Shown in pieces: positions 39,263-48,719 of a stretch of 64,000 bases of DNA (the first letter of the stretch is position 1; each line of letters opens with the position of its first letter). Position numbers and translations under genes: made by a program. The stretch covers positions 5,146,001 through 5,210,000 of the forward strand of contig NZ_CP115669.1 in the NCBI RefSeq assembly GCF_029203285.1, in the 5' to 3' direction. The stretch is from Pseudomonas sp. PSE14 (lineage in GTDB: Bacteria > Pseudomonadota > Gammaproteobacteria > Pseudomonadales > Pseudomonadaceae). The notes under the pieces are model-generated. The model was not told the DNA's origin. It did not search any database and was given only the letters and a program-made list of their open reading frames with translations.

Positions 39263-39564
39263 TCCCTGGCGAATACGACATCCAGAGCGGCGAGATCGAG
39301 CTCAACGCCGGCCGCCGAACACTCGCCCTGACGGTCGCCAACAGCGGCGACCGGCCGATCCAGGTCGGCTCGCACTACCACTTCTTCGAGACCAACGACG
39401 CGCTGCTGTTCGACCGCGACGCAGCTCGCGGCATGCGGCTGAATATCCCCGCTGGCACGGCCGTGCGCTTCGAGCCAGGGCAGAGCCGCGAGGTGGAGCT
39501 GGTGGAGCTGGCGGGCGAGAGAAAGGTTTACGGATTTGCCGGGCGGGTGATGGGCGCGCTCTGA
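39259..39564 (+). CDS. ureB: Urease subunit beta
   Basis: The 101-residue protein starts [19 protein letters not shown] and has the blocks [19 protein letters not shown] and [15 protein letters not shown]. It is a structural subunit of urease. It overlaps pat by four bases. A CTCTCCC-type repeat array separates it from ureC. Confidence 0.98.
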   Translation: MIPGEYDIQSGEIELNAGRRTLALTVANSGDRPIQVGSHYHFFETNDALLFDRDAARGMRLNIPAGTAVRFEPGQSREVELVELAGERKVYGFAGRVMGAL

Positions 39565-39581
39565 GCTAAATGCCACATAGA

Positions 39582-39696
39582 GCCCCTCTCCCCCGCCCTC
39601 TCCCTGAAGAGAGAGGGAGAAAGCAGCGCGAGCAGTGAGTCAGCACAGTGCACCGATCAGCCCCCTCTCCCTTCAGGGAGAGGGTTGGGGAGAGGG
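39582..39696. repeat. CTCTCCC-type repeat pair between ureB and ureC
   Basis: Two CCCTCTCCCT...AGGGAGAGGG hairpins flank a ~40-bp spacer. The structure lies inside the operon and would form strong stems in the ureB-ureC mRNA. Confidence 0.85.
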
Positions 39697-39729
39697 CAAA
39701 CCAGCGCAGGGACCGACCAAGGAGCCCCG

Positions 39730-41430
<1,701 letters not shown>

Positions 41431-41451
41431 CATGCGAGGCGAACCTGACGA

Positions 41452-41477
41452 AGAACGGCGCCCGAAGGCGCCGTTCT
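41452..41477. terminator. Terminator after ureC
   Basis: An 11-bp perfect stem AGAACGGCGCC with a CGAA tetraloop is followed by CATATTTCTCC. It also lies at the 3' end of the convergent zinc-finger gene. Confidence 0.8.
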
Positions 41478-41496
41478 CATATTTCTCCGCAGCGCT

Positions 41497-41763
41497 TCAG
41501 CGCAGCTGACTGTCCTTGCTCCCCCGCCGGTTGTAGCCGGCGTAGGCCGCCGACGCCTTGTCGTGCTCGGCCTGGCAGTTCACGCACAGGTGCACGCCGG
41601 GAATTGCCTTGCGCCGCGCCTCGGGGATGGGCGCATCGCATTCCTCGCAATGGGTCAGGCTCTCGCCCTTGGGCAGCTGGCTACGCGCCCGTGCGATGGC
41701 ATCCTCGATGGTACTGTCGATCTGTTCCTGAACCGCGCCGTCGTTTGCCCAGCCACTGGCCAT
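41497..41763 (-). CDS. DksA/TraR-family C4 zinc-finger protein
   Basis: The 88-residue protein ends in a C4 zinc finger, CEECDAPIPEARRK then HLCVNCQ, as in the short YbiI/DksA-like proteins. The N-terminal coiled coil of full DksA is shortened. It could modulate RNA polymerase, but short members are poorly studied. It is convergent with ureC and lies downstream of the oxaloacetate decarboxylase gene on the same strand, with a 91-bp gap. Confidence 0.85.
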   Translation of the reverse strand: MASGWANDGAVQEQIDSTIEDAIARARSQLPKGESLTHCEECDAPIPEARRKAIPGVHLCVNCQAEHDKASAAYAGYNRRGSKDSQLR

Positions 41764-41854
41764 GGCGACCTCCGTCGTTCGTCTGTCATACCGCTAGGTA
41801 TGCCGGCGACGGCCACGGATTGCAAGGGCGCGGCGATGCCGCGCGCCCGGCGGC

Positions 41855-42718
41855 TTACTCTTTTACTTCCATGTATTCCCGCGCCCAGATCTGATATTCC
41901 TCGGGCAGCGTGTACTTCTTCGCCAGCTCCGACGCGGTCAGGTCGGAGGCGTCCACGCCGCGCTGCTCGCGCAGGCAGTCGTAGGTGGCCTTGATCGCAG
42001 CGAAGTAGGCGGCGTGACCGTCCACCACGATGCGCACGCCCAGGCGCGCCAGGCGTTGGTCGTCGCGCAGCGCCGGGTTGCCGTAGGACACCAGCATCAG
42101 CGGCACGGAGAGGTGGCGGGCGATCGCCTCCAGGTGGTCGAAGTCGCGGATGCCAACCATGCAGATGCCATCGGCGCCGGCGGCCTGGTAGGCCAGGGTG
42201 CGGCGGATCACGTCGTCCACTTCCAGCACTTCGGCATTGGTGCGGGCGATGATCGCCATGTCTTCGTCGATGCGCGCCTCGATGGCCGCGCGGATCTTGC
42301 CCACGCCCTCTTCCACGCTGATCAGGTCGGTGGACTTGCGGCCGAACTGCGCCGGCAGCAGGGTATCCTCGATGGTCAGCGCGGCCACGCCGGCGCGCTC
42401 CAGTTCAACCACGGTGCGCATGGTATTCAGCGCGTTGCCGTAGCCGTGGTCGGCGTCGGCGATCACCGGCAGGCGGGCGACACGGCCGATGCGGGTAGCC
42501 TGCTCGACGAACTCGCTGAGGGTAATCAGCGCGAAGTCCGGCGCTGCCAAAACTTGTAGTGAAGCTACAGAACCGCCCAGGATGCCTACCTCGAACCCCA
42601 GATCCGCGGCGATGCGCGCCGACATCGGATCGAACACCGAAGCGGTGTGGTAGCAGGAGGAAGAAGTCAGTAAGGCGCGGAATTCCTTGCGCAATTCGTG
42701 GAAGGAGGCTCTGTGCAT
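41855..42718 (-). CDS. Oxaloacetate decarboxylase (isocitrate lyase/PEP mutase superfamily)
   Basis: The 287-residue protein belongs to the PEP mutase/isocitrate lyase superfamily: [13 protein letters not shown] metal site, [30 protein letters not shown], and the start [17 protein letters not shown]. Its P. aeruginosa counterpart (PA4872) was characterised as a magnesium-dependent oxaloacetate decarboxylase, and the length agrees. The ATG at 42718 is preferred to an upstream one because it gives the MHRASF start. Two TGTAG-N5-CTACA motifs lie upstream and one inside the coding region, so a dedicated repressor is likely. Confidence 0.88.
   Translation of the reverse strand: MHRASFHELRKEFRALLTSSSCYHTASVFDPMSARIAADLGFEVGILGGSVASLQVLAAPDFALITLSEFVEQATRIGRVARLPVIADADHGYGNALNTMRTVVELERAGVAALTIEDTLLPAQFGRKSTDLISVEEGVGKIRAAIEARIDEDMAIIARTNAEVLEVDDVIRRTLAYQAAGADGICMVGIRDFDHLEAIARHLSVPLMLVSYGNPALRDDQRLARLGVRIVVDGHAAYFAAIKATYDCLREQRGVDASDLTASELAKKYTLPEEYQIWAREYMEVKE
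42555..42569. promoter_or_regulatory. TGTAG-N5-CTACA motif inside the oxaloacetate decarboxylase gene
   Basis: TGTAG-TGAAG-CTACA has the same arms and spacing as the two upstream motifs. It lies about 150 bp inside the coding sequence, a distance that would permit DNA looping by one regulator. Confidence 0.4.
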
Positions 42719-42775
42719 GGTGGGGTCCAACTGCTTATACGGGGTGGGAAAGAAAAATCAGTGGGCAAAAACTCT

Positions 42776-42814
42776 TGTAGGAAAACTACAGGATCACAAT
42801 GTAGCAAAACTACA
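42776..42814. promoter_or_regulatory. Two TGTAG-N5-CTACA motifs upstream of the oxaloacetate decarboxylase gene
   Basis: TGTAG-GAAAA-CTACA (42776-42790) and TGTAG-CAAAA-CTACA (42800-42814) have centres 24 bp apart. They sit 60-95 bp before the start codon in an A-rich stretch. The regulator is not identifiable from the window. Confidence 0.5.
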
Positions 42815-42865
42815 AGCTACTCCCCAAGCCCCTTGGCCACCATTGTTTCCCGACAGATACCCGAC

Positions 42866-43022
42866 GGTCGATTGAGATTTCGGCCCGTCCCTTCGGGTTG
42901 CGCGTCAAATCACGCCATGCGTCGTTGCGGGACTTGCCAAGGGAATGCCATTGCCTGCGTCCCGCGTCCAGCCTGGCGTGATTTGACGCGGCAACGCGGT
43001 TCGTCCGAAATCTCAGTCGACC
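42866..43022. repeat. Nested 157-bp palindromic element
   Basis: Outer arms are 42866-42883 and 43005-43022 (18 bp, one mismatch), with left arm GGTCGATTGAGATTTCGG. Inner arms are 42901-42917 and 42974-42990 (17 bp, perfect), and innermost is GCGGGAC/GTCCCGC. It fills most of the gap between the oxaloacetate decarboxylase gene and the Hsp70 gene and ends 63 bp before the Hsp70 start. No protein is credible here. Confidence 0.85.
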
Positions 43023-43085
43023 CTGTTTTTCCGCCTGCGCTCGCGTAAACTGCGCGGCCGTTTTTTCTCCGGACACCCGCGCACC

Positions 43086-44351
43086 ATGTTCCAGACCACT
43101 GCGGCCCGCGCCCTGGGCATCGACTTCGGCACCTCCAATTCCACCGTCGGCTGGTGGCGCCCGGACACCGAACCGCTGATCGCCCTGGAAGACGACAAGA
43201 TCACCCTGCCCTCGGTGATCTTCTTCAATGTCGAGGAGCGCCGTCCGGTGTTCGGCCGCCTGGCCCTGCACGAATACCTGGAAGGCTACGAAGGCCGCCT
43301 GATGCGCTCGCTGAAAAGCCTGCTGGGCTCCTCGCTGCTGAAAAGCGAGACCACCGTGCTGGGCAGCGCCATGCCGTTCAAGGACCTGCTGGGCCTGTTC
43401 ATCGGCGAACTGAAGAAGCGCGCCGAAAACGTGGCGGAGCGCGAGTTCGACTCCGTGGTGCTGGGCCGTCCGGTGTTCTTCGTCGATGACGATCCCAAGG
43501 CCGACCAGGAAGCCCAGGACACCCTGGTGGCGGTCGCCCGGAAGCTCGGCTTCAAGGACGTCTCCTTCCAGTACGAACCGCTGGCCGCGGCCTTCGACTA
43601 CGAGCGCAGCATCCAGCGCGAGGAGCTGGTGCTGATCGTCGACATCGGCGGCGGTACCTCCGACTTCTCGCTGGTGCGCCTGGCGCCGGAGCGCCGCGAA
43701 GTGGCCGACCGCCACGGCGACATCCTCGCCACCGGCGGCGTGCACATCGGCGGTACCGATTTCGACAAGCAACTGAGCATCCAGGGCGTGATGCCGCTGT
43801 TCGGCTACGGCAGCCGGATGAAGAGCGACGCCTTCATGCCCACCAGCTACCACCTGAACCTCGCCACCTGGCACACCATCAACGCGGTGTACGCGCAGAA
43901 GTCCCAGCTGGCGCTGCAGAACATGCGCTACGACATCGTCGACGCCACCGGCATCGACCGCCTGTTCAAACTGATCGAGCAGCGCGCTGGCCACTGGCTG
44001 GCGATGCAGGTTGAGGCCAGCAAGATCGAACTCTCCGACAGCCAGCAGCGCGACATCGACCTCGCGCGCATCGAGCCGGGCCTGATCGCCGAGCTCAGCC
44101 GCGAGCTGTTCGAAGGCGCCATCGGCCCGCTGCTGGAGCGTGTCCGCGGCAGCATCACCGAGCTGCTCAACTCCGCCGATGTCGATCCGGTGCGGGTCGA
44201 CACCGTGTTCTTCACCGGCGGCTCGTCCGGCGTGCCGGCGCTGCGCCAGAGCGTGGCAGCCATGCTGCCCAATGCCCGCCACGTCGACGGCGACCGCTTC
44301 GGCGGCATCGGCAGCGGCCTGGCCATCGAAGCGATGAAGCGTTACGGCTGA
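43086..44351 (+). CDS. Short Hsp70-family protein (YegD-like), ATPase domain only
   Basis: The 421-residue protein has the actin/Hsp70 phosphate loops LGIDFGTSNSTVG and VLIVDIGGGTSDFSLV, HIGGTDFDKQL, and the adenosine motif FFTGGSSGVPALRQ. It lacks the peptide-binding domain of DnaK entirely, as in E. coli YegD. The client and partner are unknown. It follows a nested palindrome and precedes a small lipoprotein gene. Confidence 0.9.
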   Translation: MFQTTAARALGIDFGTSNSTVGWWRPDTEPLIALEDDKITLPSVIFFNVEERRPVFGRLALHEYLEGYEGRLMRSLKSLLGSSLLKSETTVLGSAMPFKDLLGLFIGELKKRAENVAEREFDSVVLGRPVFFVDDDPKADQEAQDTLVAVARKLGFKDVSFQYEPLAAAFDYERSIQREELVLIVDIGGGTSDFSLVRLAPERREVADRHGDILATGGVHIGGTDFDKQLSIQGVMPLFGYGSRMKSDAFMPTSYHLNLATWHTINAVYAQKSQLALQNMRYDIVDATGIDRLFKLIEQRAGHWLAMQVEASKIELSDSQQRDIDLARIEPGLIAELSRELFEGAIGPLLERVRGSITELLNSADVDPVRVDTVFFTGGSSGVPALRQSVAAMLPNARHVDGDRFGGIGSGLAIEAMKRYG

Positions 44352-44364
44352 ATTGCGCCCCTGC

Positions 44365-44392
44365 GGCCCCTCGTCCATCAGTGACAGGGGCC
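44365..44392 (+). terminator. Weak hairpin after the Hsp70 gene
   Basis: GGCCCCT and AGGGGCC enclose a GTC/GAC inner pair 13 bp after the stop. There is no T-tract, so it is a tentative terminator. Confidence 0.35.
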
Positions 44393-44482
44393 ATCGACAA
44401 GCGCGGATTGCGCCAGGGCGCACTGACGCACGCGCCAGCTTGCGCTAGCGTTGAGGATTATCACCTCACGCTGGAAGCCACC

Positions 44483-44701
44483 ATGTCACTCCTCCGCCTC
44501 GCCGCCCTCACCGGCCTGTCCTGCGCACTGACCGCCTGTGGCCTGGGCGAAACGGCCGCGACGGCCACCACCGCCGCCAGCCTTCAGGCCCAGCAGGCGC
44601 AACAGGCCCAGCAGCAGATGCAGCAGCTCAAACAGCAGATCGACCAGGCCAATGTGCAGAACCAGCAACGCCTGGACGATGCACTGAAAGACGCGCAGTA
44701 G
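44483..44701 (+). CDS. Small Gln-rich predicted lipoprotein
   Basis: The 72-residue protein has a lipoprotein signal with lipobox ALTAC (Cys19). The mature part is a Gln/Ala-rich helix (QAQQAQQAQQQMQQLKQQID) likely to form a coiled coil. No known domain is seen. It precedes osmE by 92 bp on the same strand and is probably an envelope protein. Confidence 0.7.
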   Translation: MSLLRLAALTGLSCALTACGLGETAATATTAASLQAQQAQQAQQQMQQLKQQIDQANVQNQQRLDDALKDAQ

Positions 44702-44793
44702 GGCAGTTGCCTCGAACGCCCGCCGGCGCTGCCACTCCAAGTCGTGCAAGTGCGATGCTCGATCCAAGCCGTTTCAAAACCAAGGAGAGCACC

Positions 44794-45132
44794 ATGGATA
44801 AACGATCACTGCTGGCCCTGCTCGTATTGGCGTCGTTGGCGGGATGCGCCTCCAACACCAAGGTGCAGAATCCGGTCAACTTCATCACCTTCCGCAACGA
44901 GCCGCTGGTGCGTGACGTCGACAAGGGCATGACCAAGGAGCAAGTGCTGCGCATCGGCGGGCCGCCGTCGTCCACGCAGAGGCGCGCGAATGGCCTTGGC
45001 AACTGCAACAGCTACATTCTCGCCAAGGACGGCCAGCAGCAGGCCTTCTACGTCAGCTTCGACAGCAGCGGCAAGGTCGACGGCTCGGGCTTCATGACCT
45101 GCTCCGAGCTGGAGCGCCGCGAAAGCGACTGA
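44794..45132 (+). CDS. osmE: Osmotically inducible lipoprotein OsmE-like
   Basis: The 112-residue protein has a lipobox (LASLAGCAS) and an OmlA/SmpA-type fold with the block VDKGMTKEQVLRIGGPPSS and NCNSYILAKDG. An AAGGAG site precedes the ATG. OsmE proteins sit in the outer membrane and are induced by osmotic stress. A 12-bp-stem terminator follows. Confidence 0.88.
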   Translation: MDKRSLLALLVLASLAGCASNTKVQNPVNFITFRNEPLVRDVDKGMTKEQVLRIGGPPSSTQRRANGLGNCNSYILAKDGQQQAFYVSFDSSGKVDGSGFMTCSELERRESD

Positions 45133-45138
45133 CCCTGC

Positions 45139-45167
45139 CGGCCCTCATCCCCGAAGGATGAGGGCCG
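45139..45167. terminator. Bidirectional terminator between osmE and the Rho_N-like gene
   Basis: CGGCCCTCATCC and its exact complement flank a 5-base loop in the 40-bp gap between convergent genes. Confidence 0.8.
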
Positions 45168-45172
45168 ATGGT

Positions 45173-45556
45173 TCAGCGCAGGGCCTCGATCAGCTCATCC
45201 TTGCGCATGCGCCAGCGCCCACTGATGCCCTTGCGCTTCGCGCGCTCGAGCAACTGCTCGCGGGTCAGCGCCTCCAGCGGAGCCAGGCTCCGCCCACCGG
45301 GTTTGGTTGACGCACCCTGTCGGCTCTTTGCCGCGCGCCGCGCCGAGGCACTGCGGGCCATCGCCTTGGCCCCTTCGCTCTTGCGCTGGCCGGCACCGCC
45401 CTTGCGCTCACCGCCGCCGGACTGGCGATTGACCGTGGCCCAGGCCAGCGCCTCGGCCTCCTCGCGGCTCATTCCCAGGTGCCGGTAGCTCTCTTCGATG
45501 TGCGCCGCCTTGCGTTTCTGGCTGGCGCTGTACAGGCTCTTGTCTCCACGCGACAT
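45173..45556 (-). CDS. Basic small protein with C-terminal Rho_N/SAP-like motif
   Basis: The 127-residue, strongly basic protein starts MSRGDKSLYSASQKRKAAHI and has a Lys/Arg/Ala-rich low-complexity middle. It ends in a helix-extended loop-helix (LTREQLLERAKRKGISGRW, then RKDELIEAL) resembling the Rho N-terminal or SAP nucleic-acid-binding motif. AAGGAG lies 6 nt before the ATG. It probably binds nucleic acid; the role is unknown. It is divergent from the GyrI-like gene with 111 bp between starts. Confidence 0.75.
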   Translation of the reverse strand: MSRGDKSLYSASQKRKAAHIEESYRHLGMSREEAEALAWATVNRQSGGGERKGGAGQRKSEGAKAMARSASARRAAKSRQGASTKPGGRSLAPLEALTREQLLERAKRKGISGRWRMRKDELIEALR

Positions 45557-45667
45557 GACGATCTCCTTGTTCGAAGGTCTACCGAGAGTGGACCGGCCCT
45601 GCGCGGAAATATTCACTGCGATGCGCCGCCGTCTATCATGCGAACACTCAGCAAGGAGCCGCACACC

Positions 45668-46123
45668 ATGAAACACAGGATCATCGAGCTGCCCGCCTTC
45701 ACCGTGGTGGGCATGGACTATCGGGGCAGCGCCCCCGGTGACAGCATCGGCCAGCTCTGGCAGCGCTTCCTGCCGCGCGAGCATGAGATCCGCGCCAACC
45801 CGCAGGACAGCAACGCCTATGGCGTCTGCACCCAGCTGCCGGGCGGCGAGTTCCACTACATCGCGGCGCTGCCGGTGGAAGCCGACGCGGCGGTGCCCGA
45901 GGGCATGCTGAAGTTCGAGGTGCCGGCGCAGAAGTACGCGGTGTTCACCCACATCGGCCCGGTGCAGGGGATCGCCGACAGCTTCCAGGCCATCTATTCC
46001 AGCCTGCTCGTCCAGCTGGGCCTCGAACCGCGCAAGGGCATCGACCTGGAACGCTACACCGAACGCTTCCTCGGCCCGGAGAACCCGGCCTCGGAAACCG
46101 ACCTGTACATTCCGATCTACTGA
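45668..46123 (+). CDS. Stand-alone GyrI-like small-molecule-binding protein
   Basis: The 151-residue protein is a single GyrI-like/AraC effector-binding domain: IIELPAFTVVGMDYRG at the start, a second half with YAVFTHIGPVQGI and the end ETDLYIPI. There is no helix-turn-helix. Such proteins bind or hydrolyse hydrophobic compounds or inhibit gyrase. As I recall the map, P. aeruginosa has the MerR-type regulator BrlR, which carries this domain at its C-terminus, near this position. The 3' end overlaps the convergent asmA-like gene by 7 bp. Confidence 0.85.
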   Translation: MKHRIIELPAFTVVGMDYRGSAPGDSIGQLWQRFLPREHEIRANPQDSNAYGVCTQLPGGEFHYIAALPVEADAAVPEGMLKFEVPAQKYAVFTHIGPVQGIADSFQAIYSSLLVQLGLEPRKGIDLERYTERFLGPENPASETDLYIPIY

Positions 46124-48195
46124 CGCTTGCCGGGCGCCGGTGCCTTCGCCGGCTGCTTCATCTGCTGCAGCAGCGGACCGCACTGGTTGTCGTCCTTCTG
46201 GCTGGGCGCCACCAGCGCCAGCAGCGCGGCCGCTGGCGTCAGCGCCACGCCCAGCGCGACCATGCCCGCGCCGCGCAGCACCAGCGGACCGCTATGCACC
46301 CCGGCGCGGGGATTCTTGAAGGTGCCCTGGACGTAGAGCGGTGAGCGCAACGAGAAGATGCGCAGGCCCTTGCTCTCGGGGATCACGTCCAGGTCCAGTT
46401 GCTCATTGGCGAAGTTGGCGGTGCCCTGCACGTTGATGATGGCGTTCTCGGTGTCGAACACGAACACCCGCGGCTCCGCCACGCCCTTGGTGATGCCGAC
46501 GTCGGCGGCGGCGCAATTGATCTTCACCTCGTCGTCGCCGAACAGCTTGGCCACCACGTAGTTGCCGACGTTGAGGCCGGCGATCTCCATCAGCCCCTTG
46601 CTGATTCGCCCGTCATTCATCAGCAGCTTCATCTGCCCGTTGGCGCCGCCGAGGATGCTCGCCACGGAATTGCCGGTGCCGCTGAGCGCGGCGTCGCCAT
46701 TGAGCTCGCCGAAGCTGGTCTGCATCGGCGCGAAACTGGGGAACAGTTGCTTGAGCTTGAAGCTGCGCGCCTTGAGTTCGACACGGCTCTGCATGGGCGT
46801 CTTGCCGCCGTCCAGGCGGATCTGCGAATCCAGCGTGCCGCCGGCTACGCCGAAGCGCAGCGGCTCAAGGGTGAGCAGACCGTCGTTGAGCACCAGGTGG
46901 GTGTAGAGATCGCTGAGCGGCAGCTTGTCGCTGTGCGCGATGCGCTTGCCGGTGAACTCCACGTCGGCGTCCATCGCGCGCCAGCGCTCGGTACGGAACT
47001 CTTCCACCGGCAGCACCTTGTCCGCCGGCTGGCGGGTGGCCTGACCGCGCGCCTGCTTGTCCTTGTTCGAGTCGACGCCGATCAGCGGGCCCAGGTCGAC
47101 CATCCGCAGTTGCTCGGAATGCAGCTTGCCGGAGAGCTTCGGGCGCGGCTGGCGATTGACGAACAACAGACTGCCATGGAGATCGCTGCCACCGACCTTG
47201 CCGTTGAAATCGTCATAGTGGAAGGTCGCGCCGTCGGGGTCCTTCAGTTGCGCCGTGAGGCGGCCGTCGGTTTCATAGGCCGGGGTGTCGGGCAGGGTCA
47301 CGCCGGTGAGCGGGAACAGGTTGGCCATGCTAGTGCCGGCCAGCTTCAGGCGCAGGTCGAGCGCCCCCAGGTTCAGCGGATCGGTCAGCCGGCCGACCAC
47401 GCTGGCGCGGGTGCTGCCGGCGGCGATGTCCGCCTGCACCGGGAAGGGCTTGGCGACGTCCTGCAGGGCCAGCATGCCGCCCACCTTGCCGGAGCCGCTC
47501 AGCGGCAGCCCCTTGTACTCGCCCTTGAGCTTCCAGCCGAACACGTAGTCCTGAGTCTGCGCCGCGTCCGTCCCGGCCAGCGCCTTGCCGGCCAACTGGC
47601 CGAAGGGCACCGGCTTGCCGAGCGGGTCCACCAGCAGTTCCAGGCGAGTCTTGAGGCTCCGGTCATCGAGGGTGATGCGCCCCTTGTCGAAGCCTATCTC
47701 GCCGATATCCAGCTTCCACGGCGACGGCTCGGGATTGGCCTCCTCGTCCTTCTTCGGCAGTTCGAAGGTCCAGGTGGCGCGGCCATCGGCCAGGCGCAAC
47801 AGGTCGGCGCTGGGGCGGGTGAGGATGATCTGCGGGATGCTCACGGTCTGCCAGAGCAGCGGCAGCGGCGCCAGGCGGAACTCCACCTTCTCCAGGCGGG
47901 CGAATTGCGGAGTCTTGCCGGCGGCCCAGTCGGGATTGCCCAGGGTGATGTCGGCGGCATTGAAGTGCGGCCAGGGCACCAGGGCACGCCAGCCGCCCTC
48001 CTCCGGCTCGGTGCGCCAGAGCACCTGCAGGTCGCCGTTGATGGCGAAGGGGCGCCCCAGTTCGGCGGTCACCTTCTCGTTGATCATCGGCTTCACCCGA
48101 TTCCAGTCAAAGGTGGCGATGAACACCAGCGCTGCCGCGAAGAGGGCGACGAAGCCGGTGAAGGTCCAAAGGCAGATTCGCTGGCCGCGCGTCAT
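46117..48195 (-). CDS. AsmA-family protein
   Basis: The 692-residue protein has one N-terminal membrane anchor (residues ~8-28, LWTFTGFVALFAAALVFIAT). The AsmA N-domain (FDWNRVKPMINEKVTAELGR, LGNPDWA) and a C-terminal AsmA domain (SGTGNSVASILGGANGQMKL, VQGTANFANEQLDLDV) follow. Members are thought to be bridge-like proteins that affect outer-membrane lipids. The ATG at 48195 starts at MTRGQRICLW. It is convergent and overlapping with the GyrI-like gene. Confidence 0.88.
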   Translation of the reverse strand: MTRGQRICLWTFTGFVALFAAALVFIATFDWNRVKPMINEKVTAELGRPFAINGDLQVLWRTEPEEGGWRALVPWPHFNAADITLGNPDWAAGKTPQFARLEKVEFRLAPLPLLWQTVSIPQIILTRPSADLLRLADGRATWTFELPKKDEEANPEPSPWKLDIGEIGFDKGRITLDDRSLKTRLELLVDPLGKPVPFGQLAGKALAGTDAAQTQDYVFGWKLKGEYKGLPLSGSGKVGGMLALQDVAKPFPVQADIAAGSTRASVVGRLTDPLNLGALDLRLKLAGTSMANLFPLTGVTLPDTPAYETDGRLTAQLKDPDGATFHYDDFNGKVGGSDLHGSLLFVNRQPRPKLSGKLHSEQLRMVDLGPLIGVDSNKDKQARGQATRQPADKVLPVEEFRTERWRAMDADVEFTGKRIAHSDKLPLSDLYTHLVLNDGLLTLEPLRFGVAGGTLDSQIRLDGGKTPMQSRVELKARSFKLKQLFPSFAPMQTSFGELNGDAALSGTGNSVASILGGANGQMKLLMNDGRISKGLMEIAGLNVGNYVVAKLFGDDEVKINCAAADVGITKGVAEPRVFVFDTENAIINVQGTANFANEQLDLDVIPESKGLRIFSLRSPLYVQGTFKNPRAGVHSGPLVLRGAGMVALGVALTPAAALLALVAPSQKDDNQCGPLLQQMKQPAKAPAPGKRQ

Positions 48196-48719
48196 ACATG
48201 AACTCCCTGGTTGCCGCGTCGGTGAAAGGCCTGACATCCCCGCGCCAGACCCGCTGCATCGATTGCAATGAAAGCACGACCGCCGGAGCTCGCCGCGCCG
48301 GCATTCTCCCTTGGTCCGTGAGTTTGGACCACCGGTGACGAGGGAAATCTCCCGCAATCGGCGACGCAATGGCCTGTATCAGGCGAATAGAACCGCCCTG
48401 CATGGGGACGGAAGCGTGAGCGTGCCGAGCTCTTCGCCAAACATCGCTGAGGCCACGAAAGTGGCGTTCCAGAGCGGTTCCCGGGAAATTCACCGCCAAT
48501 TAATCCATTAATTAGATATTAATGATTACGCCAATAACCTCCATCAAGGCTATCGATAGAAGCCAAATAATCATACTAACTATTTGTTTTTTAACAGATA
48601 AATAAACAATCATCGGCATCGATACAGACTATCTCCCGGCATCGTTTTTAAATCGATAATCCAGAACGGATACTGAGCCCGTGTCCAAAGAACTCCCCCA
48701 CTCTTTCTGGAGCCGAATC
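48196..48719. other. 524-bp intergenic region, GC-rich then AT-rich
   Basis: No gene is supported here. The last ~170 bp (about 48495-48665) are strikingly AT-rich for this genome and contain CTATCGATAG (48550-48559), GGCATCGAT near 48614, and the 20-bp block at 48638-48657 shared with the next gene's promoter. Confidence 0.7.
48638..48657 (+). promoter_or_regulatory. 20-bp block GGCATCGTTTTTAAATCGAT upstream of repeat-protein gene 1
   Basis: An identical block occurs at 49623-49642 upstream of repeat-protein gene 2, at nearly the same distance from the ATG (62 and 61 bp). Conservation continues weakly to the start codon (CCCGT, CCAA, AACT, GGAGCC). It is probably a promoter or regulator site. 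Confidence 0.6.

Noticed and set aside
42866..43022. Peptide-coding frame through the nested palindrome
   Set aside because: The reading frame arises from repeat sequence and has no start site; palindromic structure explains the sequence better.
46399..48201. 600-codon frame antisense to the AsmA-like gene
   Set aside because: Low-complexity shadow frame; the AsmA protein on the other strand has membrane anchor and domains.
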